Shown here: in pieces, positions 18,168 to 27,960 of the stretch | How positions within the stretch are numbered: the first letter of the stretch is position 1 | Layout of the letters: each line of letters begins with the position of its first letter | NCBI GenBank assembly: GCA_024743405.1 | Contig: JANSWP010000014.1 | Coordinates: forward strand, 34,733-98,732 | From: Bacteroidota bacterium | Lineage (GTDB): Bacteria > Bacteroidota > Bacteroidia > Chitinophagales > Saprospiraceae | Direction: 5' to 3' | Length of the DNA stretch: 64,000 bases | Program-made: the position numbers and the translations under genes | Notes under the pieces: model-generated | The model's input: the letters and a program-made list of their open reading frames with translations, nothing else | Told to the model about the DNA's origin: nothing | Database searches by the model: none

Positions 18168-19421
18168 ATGTATGAATCGTTTAGTATTATTTTCGCGATT
18201 TCTGCCTTACTGAGTTTCATTAATTATAAATGGCTAAAACTACCAAGTACGATTGGGCAAATGATTTTGGCACTAGGCGTTGCCTTATTAATTATTGGTT
18301 CTGAGCCTTTCTTACCCAATGTGTACAATTATTTTTGCGGTATTGTACAGACAGCAGACTTTACTCATGTTTTATTAGATATTATGTTAGGATTCTTGCT
18401 TTTCGCAGGTGCCTTACATGTAGATATTTCAAATCTCAAAAAAGAGCGATGGGCTGTTTTGGTTTTTGCGACAATTGGTGTTTTGATCAGTACTTTTTTG
18501 GTAGGAACTGGGCTACATTATATTACGGTATTTTTGGGGTGTACGATTCCATATTTACATTGCCTCTTGTTTGGTGCATTGATATCACCGACTGATCCTA
18601 TAGCCGTACTTGCGCTTTTGAAATCCTCTAAGGTGAGTAAATCTTTACAATTGAAAATAGAAGGAGAATCATTGTTTAATGATGGGATTGGCGTAATTGT
18701 TTTTACAGCATTATTACTTTTTACTGGAATGGATGAAATGATTGGAGATGGAGAGGAGACCCACAGAGTTGCTTTTCAAATTATGGAATTATTTTTTGAG
18801 GAAGTGATTTTTGGATTAGTATTAGGAGGTGTTTTGGGATATTTAGCATTTCGATTAATGAAGTCAGCAGAAGAAGATCACTTTTTATCTTCCATTATTA
18901 GTCTCGCTATTGTTTTCGGAGGATATAGTTTGGCAAAAATCTTTCATACTTCGGGACCATTGGCAATGGTTGTTGCGGGTTTATATATTGGACATAAAAT
19001 CAAATCTCCTGATTTTAATAAGAAAACTAAGGAAACCTTAGTTGGTTTCTGGCATGTTTTAGATGAGAGTTTGAATGGCGTTTTATTTGTTTTTATTGGC
19101 TTAGCAGCGCATTTAGTCGTGCTCCAATCCAATCAAATTTTACTAGCTTTTTGTAGTATTGTATTGGTCTTATTAGCGCGATTTATTTCGGTGATAGTTC
19201 CTTATTCCTTATTAAAACACACTGAACATTCTTGGCTAAATACTTCATATGTTTTGACATGGGGTGGTCTGAAAGGTGGAATTTCATTAGCATTAGCACT
19301 TTCTTTAGTCCCAGAACTTTCAAAAGATACGCTTTTATTATTGACTTATACGATCGTTATTTTTTCAATTATCATTCAAGGGCTAACGATTTCAAAATTG
19401 ACAAAAAGATTAGATTCCTAG
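18168..19421 (+). CDS. CPA1-family Na+/H+ antiporter, NhaP-like
   Basis: 417 residues with about twelve hydrophobic segments and no long C-terminal regulatory domain. The CPA1 signatures are present: the FGALISPTDPIAVLALL segment and GESLFNDGIGVIVF, the second holding the Asn-Asp pair expected for electroneutral cation/proton exchange. It is an inner-membrane transporter for Na+ or another cation against protons. The Rieske-ThDP fusion gene starts 20 bases downstream, so the two are probably cotranscribed, although no functional link is obvious. Confidence 0.9.
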   Translation: MYESFSIIFAISALLSFINYKWLKLPSTIGQMILALGVALLIIGSEPFLPNVYNYFCGIVQTADFTHVLLDIMLGFLLFAGALHVDISNLKKERWAVLVFATIGVLISTFLVGTGLHYITVFLGCTIPYLHCLLFGALISPTDPIAVLALLKSSKVSKSLQLKIEGESLFNDGIGVIVFTALLLFTGMDEMIGDGEETHRVAFQIMELFFEEVIFGLVLGGVLGYLAFRLMKSAEEDHFLSSIISLAIVFGGYSLAKIFHTSGPLAMVVAGLYIGHKIKSPDFNKKTKETLVGFWHVLDESLNGVLFVFIGLAAHLVVLQSNQILLAFCSIVLVLLARFISVIVPYSLLKHTEHSWLNTSYVLTWGGLKGGISLALALSLVPELSKDTLLLLTYTIVIFSIIIQGLTISKLTKRLDS

Positions 19422-19441
19422 ATTTTTAAATTATTAACTGA

Positions 19442-21391
19442 ATGGAAAACGAAAAACTGGTTTGGCACAAAGTATTAGAAAAAAAGGAAGAACTCGCAGA
19501 CAATAGAGTAATGACCGTTACGGCTGGTCATAAAGGGCTGTGTTTGGCTAATTTTGAAGGGAAAATTTGTGCTTTAGATAACAAGTGTCCTCATCAAGGT
19601 GGTCCATTGGGCGAAGGGAGTATCGAAAATGGATTATTGAGGTGTCCTTGGCATGGTTGGGATTTTCATCCATGTACTGGTAAAGCACCAGGTTTTGATG
19701 ATGGCGTAGAAACTTTTAAAGTCGAAGAAAGAGCAGACGGTGTATATGTAGGCTTAGAGTCTGAACCTGAATATCATCTCACAATTTCTGATTTGATGGC
19801 AAAGACCATGGTCAATTGGGGTGTCAATAGCGTTTTTGGAATGGTTGGCCATTCTAACTTAGGTTTTGCAGATGCATTGAGAAGACAAGAAGAGGAAGGA
19901 AACTTGAAATTTATTGGAATAAGACATGAGGGCGCAGCCTCTTTTGCTGCTTCCGCCTATGGAAAATTGACCGGTAGACCTGCAGCTTGTTTTTCTATCG
20001 CCGGACCGGGGGCTACCAATATGTTTACTGGGCTTTGGGATGCAAAAGTTGATAGAGCACCTATTCTCGCCATAACGGGGCAAGTAGCGACACAAGTAGT
20101 AGGGACGGGTAATTTTCAAGAGTTAGATTTGGTGAATGCTTTTGCTTCAGTTGCGGAATTCAATCATCGGGTACAACATAACAGCCGACACTCAGAATTA
20201 ATGGCTTTGGCGATCAAACATGCCATTTTGAAAAGAGATGTTTCACATTTAACATTGCCTGATGAGGTTCAGGTTTTACCCGCAAAACCAAATAAATTTG
20301 GTAAATCACCTGAAGGCAGAATAACGCCAATGACGATTGCGCCACCAAAAGAATCTTTTGAAAAAGCTTTGACTTTATTGAATGAATCGACCCGACCTGT
20401 GATAGTAGTGGGGCATGGTGCTAGATTTCATATGGAAAAGGTGAGACATTTGGCAGAGCGATTAAATTGCCCTGTTATGACTACGTTCAAAGGAAAAGGT
20501 TTGATCGCGGATAATCATGAATTAGGTTGTGGCGTCTTAGGACGAAGTGGTACGCCGATCGCCTCTTATTTTATGAATGAGGCCGATTTATTATTGGTTA
20601 TAGGAGCTTCTTTTTCAAAACATACAGGTATAACACCAAAAGTTCCGACGATTCAAATTGATTTTGATCCATTAGCTTTAAGTAAATTTCATAAGGTCGA
20701 TGCTGCGGTCTGGGGAGAAATTTCGGTAACGATTGAAATGATTAATGATCAAATTTCGAAAACGGATAATAAGATAAATCGCAAACCAGACATTGCTAAT
20801 CGGTGGGCAATTTGGAGGAAAGAAAAACAAAAAAGATTAGCAGAAGATAAAGGAAATGGTATTAGTTCTATTGCTGTTTTTGATGAATTGACCAAACAAA
20901 CGCCACTGAATGCGGTCATGTGTGTAGATGTCGGAAATAATGCCTACTCTTTTGGACGATACTTTGAAGCCCAAAAACATAGCTTTTTAATGTCAGGTTA
21001 TTTGGGGTCTATTGGTTTTGCTTTTCCTGCAGCGATGGGCGCTTGGGCAGCGGTTGGCAATGAAAGACCGATAGTCGCTGTGGCGGGTGATGGCGGTTTT
21101 TGCCAGTATTTGGCAGAGATGACTACCGCGGTGAAGTATAATATGCCTATTAAAACGGTGATATTGAATAATAGTGAATTGGGAAAAATTTCAAAAGAAC
21201 AACGAGCTGGAGAGTATGATGTTTGGGCAACGACCTTAGTCAATCCGGACTTCGCCGCTTATGCTGAAAGTTGTGGTGCTTTAGGCATTCGAGTAACAGA
21301 TCGTGATAAATTATCTGAGGCAATAGAGCAATTAATGAAACATGATGGACCTGGTTTGGTGGAAGTCATTACGGACGTTGGTCTGATATAA
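19442..21391 (+). CDS. Rieske [2Fe-2S] domain fused to a ThDP-dependent enzyme
   Basis: 649 residues. Residues about 5-110 are a Rieske ferredoxin-like domain with both ligand pairs, CPH (Cys49, His51) and CPWH (Cys68, His71). Residues about 113-649 are a three-domain thiamine diphosphate enzyme of the acetolactate synthase/pyruvate oxidase type: the N-terminal Pyr domain with GIRHEGAASFAASAYGK (catalytic Glu) and IAGPGATN, a central domain, and the C-terminal PP domain with GDGG (about 549) and NNSELGK as the ThDP-Mg motif. The frame is open and continuous. An oxidative decarboxylase that passes electrons to the cluster is plausible, but substrate and acceptor are unknown. No signal peptide. 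Confidence 0.88.
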   Translation: MENEKLVWHKVLEKKEELADNRVMTVTAGHKGLCLANFEGKICALDNKCPHQGGPLGEGSIENGLLRCPWHGWDFHPCTGKAPGFDDGVETFKVEERADGVYVGLESEPEYHLTISDLMAKTMVNWGVNSVFGMVGHSNLGFADALRRQEEEGNLKFIGIRHEGAASFAASAYGKLTGRPAACFSIAGPGATNMFTGLWDAKVDRAPILAITGQVATQVVGTGNFQELDLVNAFASVAEFNHRVQHNSRHSELMALAIKHAILKRDVSHLTLPDEVQVLPAKPNKFGKSPEGRITPMTIAPPKESFEKALTLLNESTRPVIVVGHGARFHMEKVRHLAERLNCPVMTTFKGKGLIADNHELGCGVLGRSGTPIASYFMNEADLLLVIGASFSKHTGITPKVPTIQIDFDPLALSKFHKVDAAVWGEISVTIEMINDQISKTDNKINRKPDIANRWAIWRKEKQKRLAEDKGNGISSIAVFDELTKQTPLNAVMCVDVGNNAYSFGRYFEAQKHSFLMSGYLGSIGFAFPAAMGAWAAVGNERPIVAVAGDGGFCQYLAEMTTAVKYNMPIKTVILNNSELGKISKEQRAGEYDVWATTLVNPDFAAYAESCGALGIRVTDRDKLSEAIEQLMKHDGPGLVEVITDVGLI

Positions 21392-21560
21392 AGCTGGTGA
21401 CCTAATGTTAAGTGTCAGTCTTAATAATCGATGTTTGCTGAAACACCCAAAGTGCCTTTTCGTTAATGAGGGTACCAATATTTATTATTCCTTAAAACTC
21501 TTAGTAACTAGCAAATAATAAGTCCGCCAATTGGAGATACAGATTTTGTACTAACACTAG

Positions 21561-21725
21561 GCATTTTTTGAAGGAATAGCTCAAGCTATTGCTGAAAAAA
21601 ATAACAACGGATTAGGACAAAAGATGATCGGTGAAATGATGGAGTTATTCTTTACTCGTTACTTAACACAACTTTATAGATGTTTAGACCCTAAACTTCA
21701 TAGTTTTACGTTCTTAAAACGCTAG
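21561..21725 (+). pseudogene. Possible gene remnant, 54 open codons without a convincing start
   Basis: The 21392-21752 spacer holds an open stretch running directly from a TAG to a stop. It encodes a protein-like, amphipathic sequence (FFEGIAQAIAEKNNNG, then GEMMELFFTRYLTQLYRC). The first in-frame ATG is 21 codons in. It looks like the 3-prime end of a decayed gene, but I recognise no family, and chance is not excluded. Nothing else is visible in this spacer. Confidence 0.25.
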
Positions 21726-21752
21726 CTAAACAAAACAACTAAATTGAGCGTC

Positions 21753-22670
21753 ATGACTAAATCTTTTTTTCCACTTCTATTTCTCTTCATTTCGATTCAA
21801 GTTTTTGGGAATATCAAAAATGACAGTTTAAAAATCAAACCCTATCACGATTTAGCTTATGATTTTGCGAATCCTGATGTTGAATTTATTTTGCCGGATA
21901 ATTTAGATGAAATTTCAGGACTGAGCCTTACAAAAGATCAAAGTCAACTAATCGCGAATAATGATGAAGATGGTAAACTATTTATAATCAATAAATCAAC
22001 TGGTGAGGTAGAGAAAGAAATTGATTTCTATAAGGAAGGGGACTATGAAGGGGTAGAGGTCGTCGGTGAGTCTATTTTTGTGGTCAAGAGTACTGGGACG
22101 ATTTATGAAATCAAAAACTTTGAGACTGAAAATCAAGAAGTAATTAAGCACAAATTTTTCCTTACGAAAGAAAATGACGTAGAAGGGCTAGCGTTTGACT
22201 CGAAAAACAATCGACTTTTGTTAAGCTGTAAAGGGATCGGAGGAATTGGAGATGCTTTTCATATGGCAAAATCCATTTATGCTTTTGATTTAGACTCCCG
22301 TACGATGGTTGAGGAACCGGCTTTAAAGATAGAGGCAAAACACTGTCATGACTATTTAGGGGTATGTGATTTTCATGATAATTTAGAAAAACTCAAATCC
22401 TTTTTTGCGGCAGAAGATCGATTTAATTTTAGCCCCTCGGCGATTGCAATCCATCCAATAACCGGAGAAATCTATATTGCTTCTTCTCGAGGCAAAGTGC
22501 TTTTAATCTTAGACGCTCAAGGCGGCATTCTGCATATTGAAAAGTTAAATAAAAAGATTCATCCTCAACCAGAAGGGATGTGTTTTGATGCAGATGGAAC
22601 GTTATATATAAGTAATGAACGGAAAAAAGAGGAGACCGCTAAGATTTATAAATTTGCATACAAACATTAA
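21753..22670 (+). CDS. SdiA-regulated-type secreted beta-propeller protein
   Basis: About 305 residues from the ATG at 21753, which gives the signal peptide MTKSFFPLLFLFISIQVFG; a TTG three codons upstream is less likely. The body matches the SdiA-regulated family: YDFANPDVEFILPDNLDEISGL, then NNDEDGKLFIIN, EGVEVVGESIFVVKS, NDVEGLAFD and HPQPEGMCFDADGTLYISNE, which are repeated propeller blades with acidic metal-binding loops. It is predicted periplasmic or surface exposed. Related folds include SMP-30 lactonases and phytase-like propellers, but no catalytic role can be assigned. It appears to stand alone. Confidence 0.82.
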   Translation: MTKSFFPLLFLFISIQVFGNIKNDSLKIKPYHDLAYDFANPDVEFILPDNLDEISGLSLTKDQSQLIANNDEDGKLFIINKSTGEVEKEIDFYKEGDYEGVEVVGESIFVVKSTGTIYEIKNFETENQEVIKHKFFLTKENDVEGLAFDSKNNRLLLSCKGIGGIGDAFHMAKSIYAFDLDSRTMVEEPALKIEAKHCHDYLGVCDFHDNLEKLKSFFAAEDRFNFSPSAIAIHPITGEIYIASSRGKVLLILDAQGGILHIEKLNKKIHPQPEGMCFDADGTLYISNERKKEETAKIYKFAYKH

Positions 22671-22751
22671 TGAAAATTCTGAATTTGGATACTACATCGA
22701 TTAGTATTTTACTTACAACTTCTTTGTCATGGTTCTGAAAAAGGGTTGATT

Positions 22752-23321
22752 TCAGTTCTCTAATTTATCCAGAAAACGTAAGGCTTGATACCTTCTATCT
22801 AATGCTTCATTGTCTGTTTTTTCAAACAAATAGAATACAAATACAGTGGCTTGCTCTTCTTTATGAAGTGCCAGCATTCGACAATAAGGGTATTTTGAAA
22901 ACCCTAGTTTTGGTTTAAAAAAATAAACCATTCCCCAATCGGCATTAAAGTCTTTAAGAACTTGTTTTTTTTCTAATTGAATGGCAGAAATGAGCTCTTC
23001 CTCTTCATTGATAGACACCGAAGTTAATGCTCGTATAGTGGCGATATGTGGATTGCTGGAAAAGGGGTTATTCGTTTCAAACGGCTGAATAACATATCGA
23101 ATCTCCAAATCTTCTTTCCTTGAGAAAATCGCTAAATGATAATCCTGAAATTCATTTTGAACAGGGCGGGTATCTTTATAACCAGCTTCGATAGGTTCAA
23201 AGAAATCTACCCCCGCTCTATTGAGTCGTTCAGAAAAACCAATTGGATAATCTATTTTTTGCGTGTAAATAGGGAGCGAAAGAAGCAAGGAAAGAGCTAA
23301 GGTTGGAAAAGAATATTGCAT
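22752..23321 (-). CDS. Secreted protein of unknown function
   Basis: 189 residues with an N-terminal hydrophobic segment (about 1-19) that looks like a signal peptide. The remainder is soluble, with many aromatic and charged residues (FSRKEDLEIRYVIQPF, DWGMVYFFKPKLGFSKYPYCRMLALH). I do not recognise a family. The gene lies 97 bases downstream of the putative anti-sigma gene on the same strand and may belong to that transcript. Confidence 0.7.
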   Translation of the reverse strand: MQYSFPTLALSLLLSLPIYTQKIDYPIGFSERLNRAGVDFFEPIEAGYKDTRPVQNEFQDYHLAIFSRKEDLEIRYVIQPFETNNPFSSNPHIATIRALTSVSINEEEELISAIQLEKKQVLKDFNADWGMVYFFKPKLGFSKYPYCRMLALHKEEQATVFVFYLFEKTDNEALDRRYQALRFLDKLEN

Positions 23322-23418
23322 GGTAACAGGTGATTTGGTATTGAGTCAGATATACAAAAATAAAGAAAAACGAATATCCTAACCCAATACCGAATCACTG
23401 ATTACCAATTTCAGCTAT

Positions 23419-23661
23419 CTATAGCTGAGAAACTTTAATTTTTTCTAAGATGGAATGTTTTAGAGAAGGCTTGACTGTTTTGCGCTGAATACGGGTTTTA
23501 ATAAACTCTCGGAAAGATCTTTCTTTACTTAATATTTCGCGATAACTGGGGTTGGATTTAATTTCATTCAAAAAGGCTCTTTCTGCCTCTGGGGTCAATT
23601 CATTATCCAATAAAAGATTCATTTTCGTGATGAGGTCCTGATTATTGACTGGATTTCTCAT
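23419..23661 (-). CDS. Putative anti-sigma factor, zinc-finger-less
   Basis: 80 residues from the ATG at 23661 (MRNPVNNQDL). The frame is open 47 codons further upstream, but that extension has poor coding character. The layout resembles the small anti-sigma proteins found after ECF sigma genes in Bacteroidota: an acidic helix (LLLDNELTPEAERAFLNEI) followed by a basic helix (SFREFIKTRIQRKTVKPSL). The usual H-x3-C-x2-C zinc motif is absent; SNPSYREIL occupies that place. It follows the sigma gene at a distance of 321 bases that includes a terminator, so regulation of that sigma factor is inferred from position. Confidence 0.6.
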   Translation of the reverse strand: MRNPVNNQDLITKMNLLLDNELTPEAERAFLNEIKSNPSYREILSKERSFREFIKTRIQRKTVKPSLKHSILEKIKVSQL

Positions 23662-23907
23662 TGGAAACACTTTGCAATCACTTTGTAAAAAATACTTTGG
23701 AATACACCTCGGAACAATCAAACGCCCCCCATTGCATGCCGCTTCCTGTTCCGATGACGACATCAACAGAAAAAGTTTGAGGTGCAAAAAATGGAGCTGC
23801 ATTTAAAGAAAACATGGGTTTGATTGATTGTTTTTGAAAAGTGAAAAATTTAGATTTTCAACTTCCCAAAGGTTATTTCAACAAAATGATTTGGTTAAAA
23901 AATAGCG

Positions 23908-23972
23908 CAAAAAAAAGTAAACATCGAATACCGTTCGGAATTAATTGGTTACCGGTTGGTTCGATGTTTACT
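23908..23972 (-). terminator. Intrinsic terminator after the ECF sigma gene
   Basis: A perfect 13-bp inverted repeat (23916-23928 and 23960-23972) lies 10 bases past the sigma stop. On the minus strand it is followed by a run of eight T. The 31-base loop contains a smaller ACCG/CGGT pairing. It should limit read-through into the putative anti-sigma gene. Confidence 0.85.
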
Positions 23973-23982
23973 GTCTTAATTA

Positions 23983-24570
23983 TTAGCCTCGCTTATCCTT
24001 GAAACCCAAGGTTGCTGCGTAAGCTGTCAATTTTTCCTTCAGCATGTTTCGTGCACGATGCAATCGAGAACGAACAGTACCAATTGGAATATCAATTATC
24101 TTTGAAATTTCTTCATATTTAAATCCTTCAATATCACAAAGAAGGATTACAGTACGGAAATCAACCGGAAGTGAGTTAATTGCATTCGTTACCTCATCTC
24201 CCATCATACCTTGAAACATTTCTTCTCGTAAGTCCATGTAGCTAGAGAAATTTGTATCATTTTCCGCATTTTGGAAAGTTACAATTTCTTCATAATCCAC
24301 TTTTGTAGGACGATTGGATTTTTTTCGGTAGTGGTTGATAAAAGCGTTCTTCAAAATTTTGAAGAGCCAAGCTTTTGCGTTTGTGCCTTCATGGTAACTA
24401 TCAATAAAACGGAATGCTTTCAAGTAAGTCTCTTGAACAAGGTCATTCGCGTCATCTTCGTTGAAGGTTAAATGAAAGGCGAAATTGTAAAGCGCGTCGA
24501 TTTGAGGTAAGAATTCTACCTCGAAAACACGCTCCCGTCGTTTTGTATCGTTGTCTAGCATTACCATCAT
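23983..24570 (-). CDS. ECF-type RNA polymerase sigma factor
   Basis: 195 residues. Sigma-70 region 2 covers about 25-95 (DALYNFAFHLTFNEDDANDLVQETYLKAFR, with the typical acidic DANDLVQET helix and KAWLFKILKNAFINHYRK), and region 4 about 130-185 (INSLPVDFRTVILLCDIEG, YEEISKIIDIPIGTVRSRLHRARN). It would direct core polymerase to a specific promoter set. Three in-frame ATGs lie within the first four codons; the first is used here. The target promoters cannot be read from this window, and no cognate receptor is adjacent. Confidence 0.93.
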   Translation of the reverse strand: MMVMLDNDTKRRERVFEVEFLPQIDALYNFAFHLTFNEDDANDLVQETYLKAFRFIDSYHEGTNAKAWLFKILKNAFINHYRKKSNRPTKVDYEEIVTFQNAENDTNFSSYMDLREEMFQGMMGDEVTNAINSLPVDFRTVILLCDIEGFKYEEISKIIDIPIGTVRSRLHRARNMLKEKLTAYAATLGFKDKRG

Positions 24571-24747
24571 AAAGGTAGAAGGTTTTGTTTTAATGAATAA
24601 ATGATTAGCGAAAAATTCTAGTTAGCATTAAATTTCTCCCCTCTCATCGGTTTATTGCGCATGCACGAGGTTTTTAACTAACCTGAATTTATTATAGTTC
24701 CAAAGAGTTCATTTTTTTTGTAAAAAAATTTTGGAGGGAGATTTTAG

Positions 24748-24913
24748 TAAGGGAGCAGGAAATAAATAAGGTACCCAAATTTTGCACAGCTATTTTTTCT
24801 TCAATGGAGGCAAAAAACACAGACATACCCATAGGTATAGCGAGTATTTTTAACGAAAAATGAAGGAAAAAGAGCAAGTGAAATGGGTAGGTTATTTATT
24901 TCCTGCTCCCTAA
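24748..24913 (+). mobile_element. R1 MITE-like palindromic element, copy 1
   Basis: The element spans 24751-24910 (160 bp) and is flanked by TAA direct repeats (24748-24750 and 24911-24913). Its ends are inverted copies differing at two of 27 bases, both beginning GGGAGCAGGAAATAAATAA, and pairing continues inward as an imperfect palindrome. The core reads GAGGCAAAAAAC, then CATACCCATAGGTATAGCGAG. It has no coding capacity. It lies between the sigma gene and the sdhB terminator. Confidence 0.8.
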
Positions 24914-24981
24914 ATTTAATATTTTTAAATATTTGATTTAGAGTTTGTTAGAGTGGATGGTGTTTTTAGGGAAAAAACAAA

Positions 24982-25013
24982 AAAAAGTGAAGCTCGAAAG
25001 AACTTCACTTTTT
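24982..25013 (-). terminator. Intrinsic terminator after sdhB
   Basis: AAAAAGTGAAG (24982-24992) and CTTCACTTTTT (25003-25013) form a perfect 11-bp stem with a 10-base loop, with A/T runs on both sides, 31 bases past the sdhB stop on the minus strand. Confidence 0.8.
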
Positions 25014-25044
25014 CTCTATAAAGCCTAAAACTCTAGATGAGGTT

Positions 25045-25797
25045 CTAAGCCATTTTCTCAGATCCTATACTCGCAGACAAATACTCTCGATTCAATCTTG
25101 CGATATTCGTTATTGAAATTTCTTTTGGACATTCCGCTTCACAAGCGGTAACATTGGAACATCGTCCAAAGCCTTCCTCATCGTGTTGTTTCATCATGCC
25201 CAAAACTCGTTTTTGCCTTTCCACTTCACCTTGAGGTAAAAGTGCTAAATGTGAAACTTTAGCGGAAGTAAACAACATGGCTGAAGCATTCGGGCAAGCT
25301 GCGACACAAGCACCACAACCTATACATTCCGCAGCATCCATAGCTAAAGTAGATTGATCTTTTTCTACTGGAATGGCATTCCCATCAGGTGTTCCACCTG
25401 TATTAACAGATATATATCCACCAGCTTGAATAATACGGTCAAATGCATCTCGATTGACCATTAAATCCTTTAATACAGGGAATGCTTGGGCACGGAAAGG
25501 TTCAATATAAATGGTATCACCATCATTAAAAGAGCGCATATGCAATTGACAAGTAGTTGTACCTTTCATCGGGCCATGAGGTTGACCATTGATAACCATA
25601 CTACATGCACCGCAAATACCTTCGCGGCAATCATGTTCAAAAGCGACAGGATCTTTTTTATTAGAAATAAGGTCTTCGTTCAAAACGTCAAGCATTTCTA
25701 GAAAGCTCATGTGTTCACTGGCTTCGACTTGATAAGATTCGAATTGACCTTTAGAATTATTATTTTTTTGTCTCCAGACTTTAAGTGTGAGTTTCAT
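25045..25797 (-). CDS. sdhB: Succinate dehydrogenase/fumarate reductase iron-sulfur subunit
   Basis: 250 residues from the ATG at 25797; a TTG two codons upstream is in frame but unnecessary. The N-terminal plant-type [2Fe-2S] domain shows [11 protein letters not shown] and a distal TTCQLH. The C-terminal ferredoxin domain shows [12 protein letters not shown] and [15 protein letters not shown], ligands for the [4Fe-4S] and [3Fe-4S] clusters. It carries electrons from the SdhA flavin to the membrane b haems and menaquinone. It is the last gene of sdhCAB, 75 bases after sdhA. Confidence 0.96.
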   Translation of the reverse strand: MKLTLKVWRQKNNNSKGQFESYQVEASEHMSFLEMLDVLNEDLISNKKDPVAFEHDCREGICGACSMVINGQPHGPMKGTTTCQLHMRSFNDGDTIYIEPFRAQAFPVLKDLMVNRDAFDRIIQAGGYISVNTGGTPDGNAIPVEKDQSTLAMDAAECIGCGACVAACPNASAMLFTSAKVSHLALLPQGEVERQKRVLGMMKQHDEEGFGRCSNVTACEAECPKEISITNIARLNREYLSASIGSEKMA

Positions 25798-25818
25798 CGT
25801 CAATTAGTTTGGCTCATT

Positions 25819-25873
25819 GTTCAACGTTCAGAGTTTCGTAAACCCTCAAGGCTGAATGATGAACTGTGAACAT
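25819..25873. repeat. 7-bp-periodic hairpin between sdhA and sdhB
   Basis: Left arm heptamers GTTCAAC, GTTCAGA and GTTTCGT (25819-25839) face right arm heptamers TGAATGA, TGAACTG and TGAACAT (25853-25873). The arms can pair imperfectly (GTTC with GAAC). The array fills the sdhA-sdhB spacer inside the operon. Confidence 0.7.
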
Positions 25874-27873
25874 TATTTATAACTCCGCGTTTTCAATTCC
25901 ACATTTTCAAAAACTAAGTCCTCCTTATGAAGGATTGGGTCTTGATTTGTATCTGTCCATTCCCAAGCTGCGACATAAGTATAGTTTTCATCATCCCGTT
26001 TCGCTTCACCCTCTGGTGTTCGATATTCTTCACGGAAGTGACCACCACAACTTTCGTTTCGGTCTAAGGCATCTTTGCACATCAACTCACCCATCTCAAG
26101 AAAATCAGCAACTCGAGCCGCTTTTTCCAATTCGGGATTAAGTTCATCCCTGGTGCCAGGAATAAATACATCTTTATAGAATTCTTCTCTCAATTCTCGA
26201 ATCATTTTCATCGCTTTTGTCAATCCTTCTGCATTACGAGACATCCCGCAATATTCCCACATGATTTTTCCTAATCGACGGTGGAAACTTTCAACCGATT
26301 GATTCCCTTTAATATCCATTAAACCTTGTAATCTATCACGAACATCATTTTCAGCATCCTTAAATTCTTTTGCATCTGGATCGAATTTGGGTGTTCGAAT
26401 TTCATTCGATAAGAAGGTCCCGACTGTATAAGGAATAACAAAATAACCATCTGCTAGACCTTGCATTAATGCTGAAGCTCCAAGCCGGTTGGCGCCATGG
26501 TCACTAAAATTACATTCGCCTAAAGCAAATAGTCCGGGAATGTTGGTTTCTAAATTATAGTCTACCCAAATTCCACCCATAGTATAGTGAACGGCAGGAT
26601 AGATTTTCATTGGATTTTTATAAGGGTCTTCACCAGTAATTTTTTCATACATGGCAAAAAGGTTACCGTACCTTTCTTTGACGGCTGCTTCCCCTAATTC
26701 AGTGATTTTCGCCTTGTTTGGATTATGTAAGCCTAGTGAATGAGCAGCTGAACTCCCATATCGCTGAATAGCGTCTGCGAAGTCAAGGTAAACACCGTGA
26801 CCTGTGGCAACGATTCCATGACCTTTATCGCACTCAACTTTAGCAGCACGAGAGGCAACATCTCTTGGAACTAAGTTTCCGAAAGCTGGATAACGACGCT
26901 CTAAGTAATAATCACGATCTGCTTCAGCAATATCAACTCCTTTCTTTCGCCCCTCTCGAATTGCAACAGCATCTTCTTTTTTGGCAGGTACCCATACCCG
27001 ACCATCATTTCTTAAACTTTCTGACATCAAAGTCAACTTAGACTGATATTCCCCAGATACAGGGATACATGTAGGATGAATTTGAGTATAACACGGATTG
27101 GCCATTAAGGCTCCTTTTTTGACTACTCTCCAACCTGCAGTTACATTGGAGCCCATTGCATTAGTGGACAAATAAAAGACGTTTCCATAGCCACCAGTTG
27201 CCAAAATGACACAATGAGCAGCATGACGTTCTAATTCTCCCGTCAACATATTTCGAGCAATGATTCCACGCGCTTTGCCATCGATAGTAACCAAGTCTAG
27301 CATCTCATGTCGATTGAACATTTCAACCGTACCCAAAGATATTTGGCGTTCTAATGCTTGGTAAGCACCTAGCAATAATTGTTGCCCTGTTTGGCCTCTG
27401 GCATAAAAAGTCCTTTTCACTTGAACACCACCGAATGATCGGTTTGATAATGTTCCACCATATTCACGAGCAAAAGGAACACCTTGTGCAACAGCCTGGT
27501 CAATGATATTGACACTCACCTCTGATAGCCTGTGGACATTCGATTCACGGCTTCTATAATCACCTCCTTTGATCGTATCATAAAAAAGGCGATAAATTGA
27601 ATCACCGTCGTTTTGGTAGTTTTTAGCGGCATTGATTCCTCCTTGTGCAGCAATGGAGTGTGCACGTCGAGGACTATCATGGAATGAAAAACACTTAACT
27701 TTATAACCTAATTCGCCCATGGTTGCAGCTGCAGATGCTCCAGCCAGTCCCGTTCCCACTACAATCACTTCAATTCGACGCTTATTATTTGGCGCCACTA
27801 AGGGCATTGAACTTTTATACTTAACCCATTTTTCGGCAAGATTGCCAGGAGGTACTTTTCCGTCCAGTTTCAT
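25873..27873 (-). CDS. sdhA: Succinate dehydrogenase/fumarate reductase flavoprotein subunit
   Basis: 666 residues. An FAD-binding Rossmann motif ([20 protein letters not shown]) is followed by the covalent-FAD histidine context [14 protein letters not shown], the catalytic capping region, [13 protein letters not shown], and the active-site segment [15 protein letters not shown] with [21 protein letters not shown]. It oxidises succinate to fumarate, or runs in reverse, on the cytoplasmic face of the inner membrane. It lies between sdhC (87 bases upstream) and sdhB in the usual Bacteroidota CAB order. Confidence 0.97.
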   Translation of the reverse strand: MKLDGKVPPGNLAEKWVKYKSSMPLVAPNNKRRIEVIVVGTGLAGASAAATMGELGYKVKCFSFHDSPRRAHSIAAQGGINAAKNYQNDGDSIYRLFYDTIKGGDYRSRESNVHRLSEVSVNIIDQAVAQGVPFAREYGGTLSNRSFGGVQVKRTFYARGQTGQQLLLGAYQALERQISLGTVEMFNRHEMLDLVTIDGKARGIIARNMLTGELERHAAHCVILATGGYGNVFYLSTNAMGSNVTAGWRVVKKGALMANPCYTQIHPTCIPVSGEYQSKLTLMSESLRNDGRVWVPAKKEDAVAIREGRKKGVDIAEADRDYYLERRYPAFGNLVPRDVASRAAKVECDKGHGIVATGHGVYLDFADAIQRYGSSAAHSLGLHNPNKAKITELGEAAVKERYGNLFAMYEKITGEDPYKNPMKIYPAVHYTMGGIWVDYNLETNIPGLFALGECNFSDHGANRLGASALMQGLADGYFVIPYTVGTFLSNEIRTPKFDPDAKEFKDAENDVRDRLQGLMDIKGNQSVESFHRRLGKIMWEYCGMSRNAEGLTKAMKMIRELREEFYKDVFIPGTRDELNPELEKAARVADFLEMGELMCKDALDRNESCGGHFREEYRTPEGEAKRDDENYTYVAAWEWTDTNQDPILHKEDLVFENVELKTRSYK

Positions 27874-27960
27874 GTTATATGGTTTTATTTCCCGAAGGAA
27901 AATTTTATTGAATGATTATTGGTTTCTAAGGGCATTTAGATTTTGGAAATTCTTTTTTAT

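Noticed and set aside
19442..21391. Rieske-ThDP fusion as a sequencing frameshift artefact
   Set aside because: One frame runs without interruption through both domains and the linker, and all cluster and cofactor residues are in phase.
24692..24877. 61-codon frame on the minus strand
   Set aside because: It overlaps most of R1 copy 1 and its palindrome; no protein character.
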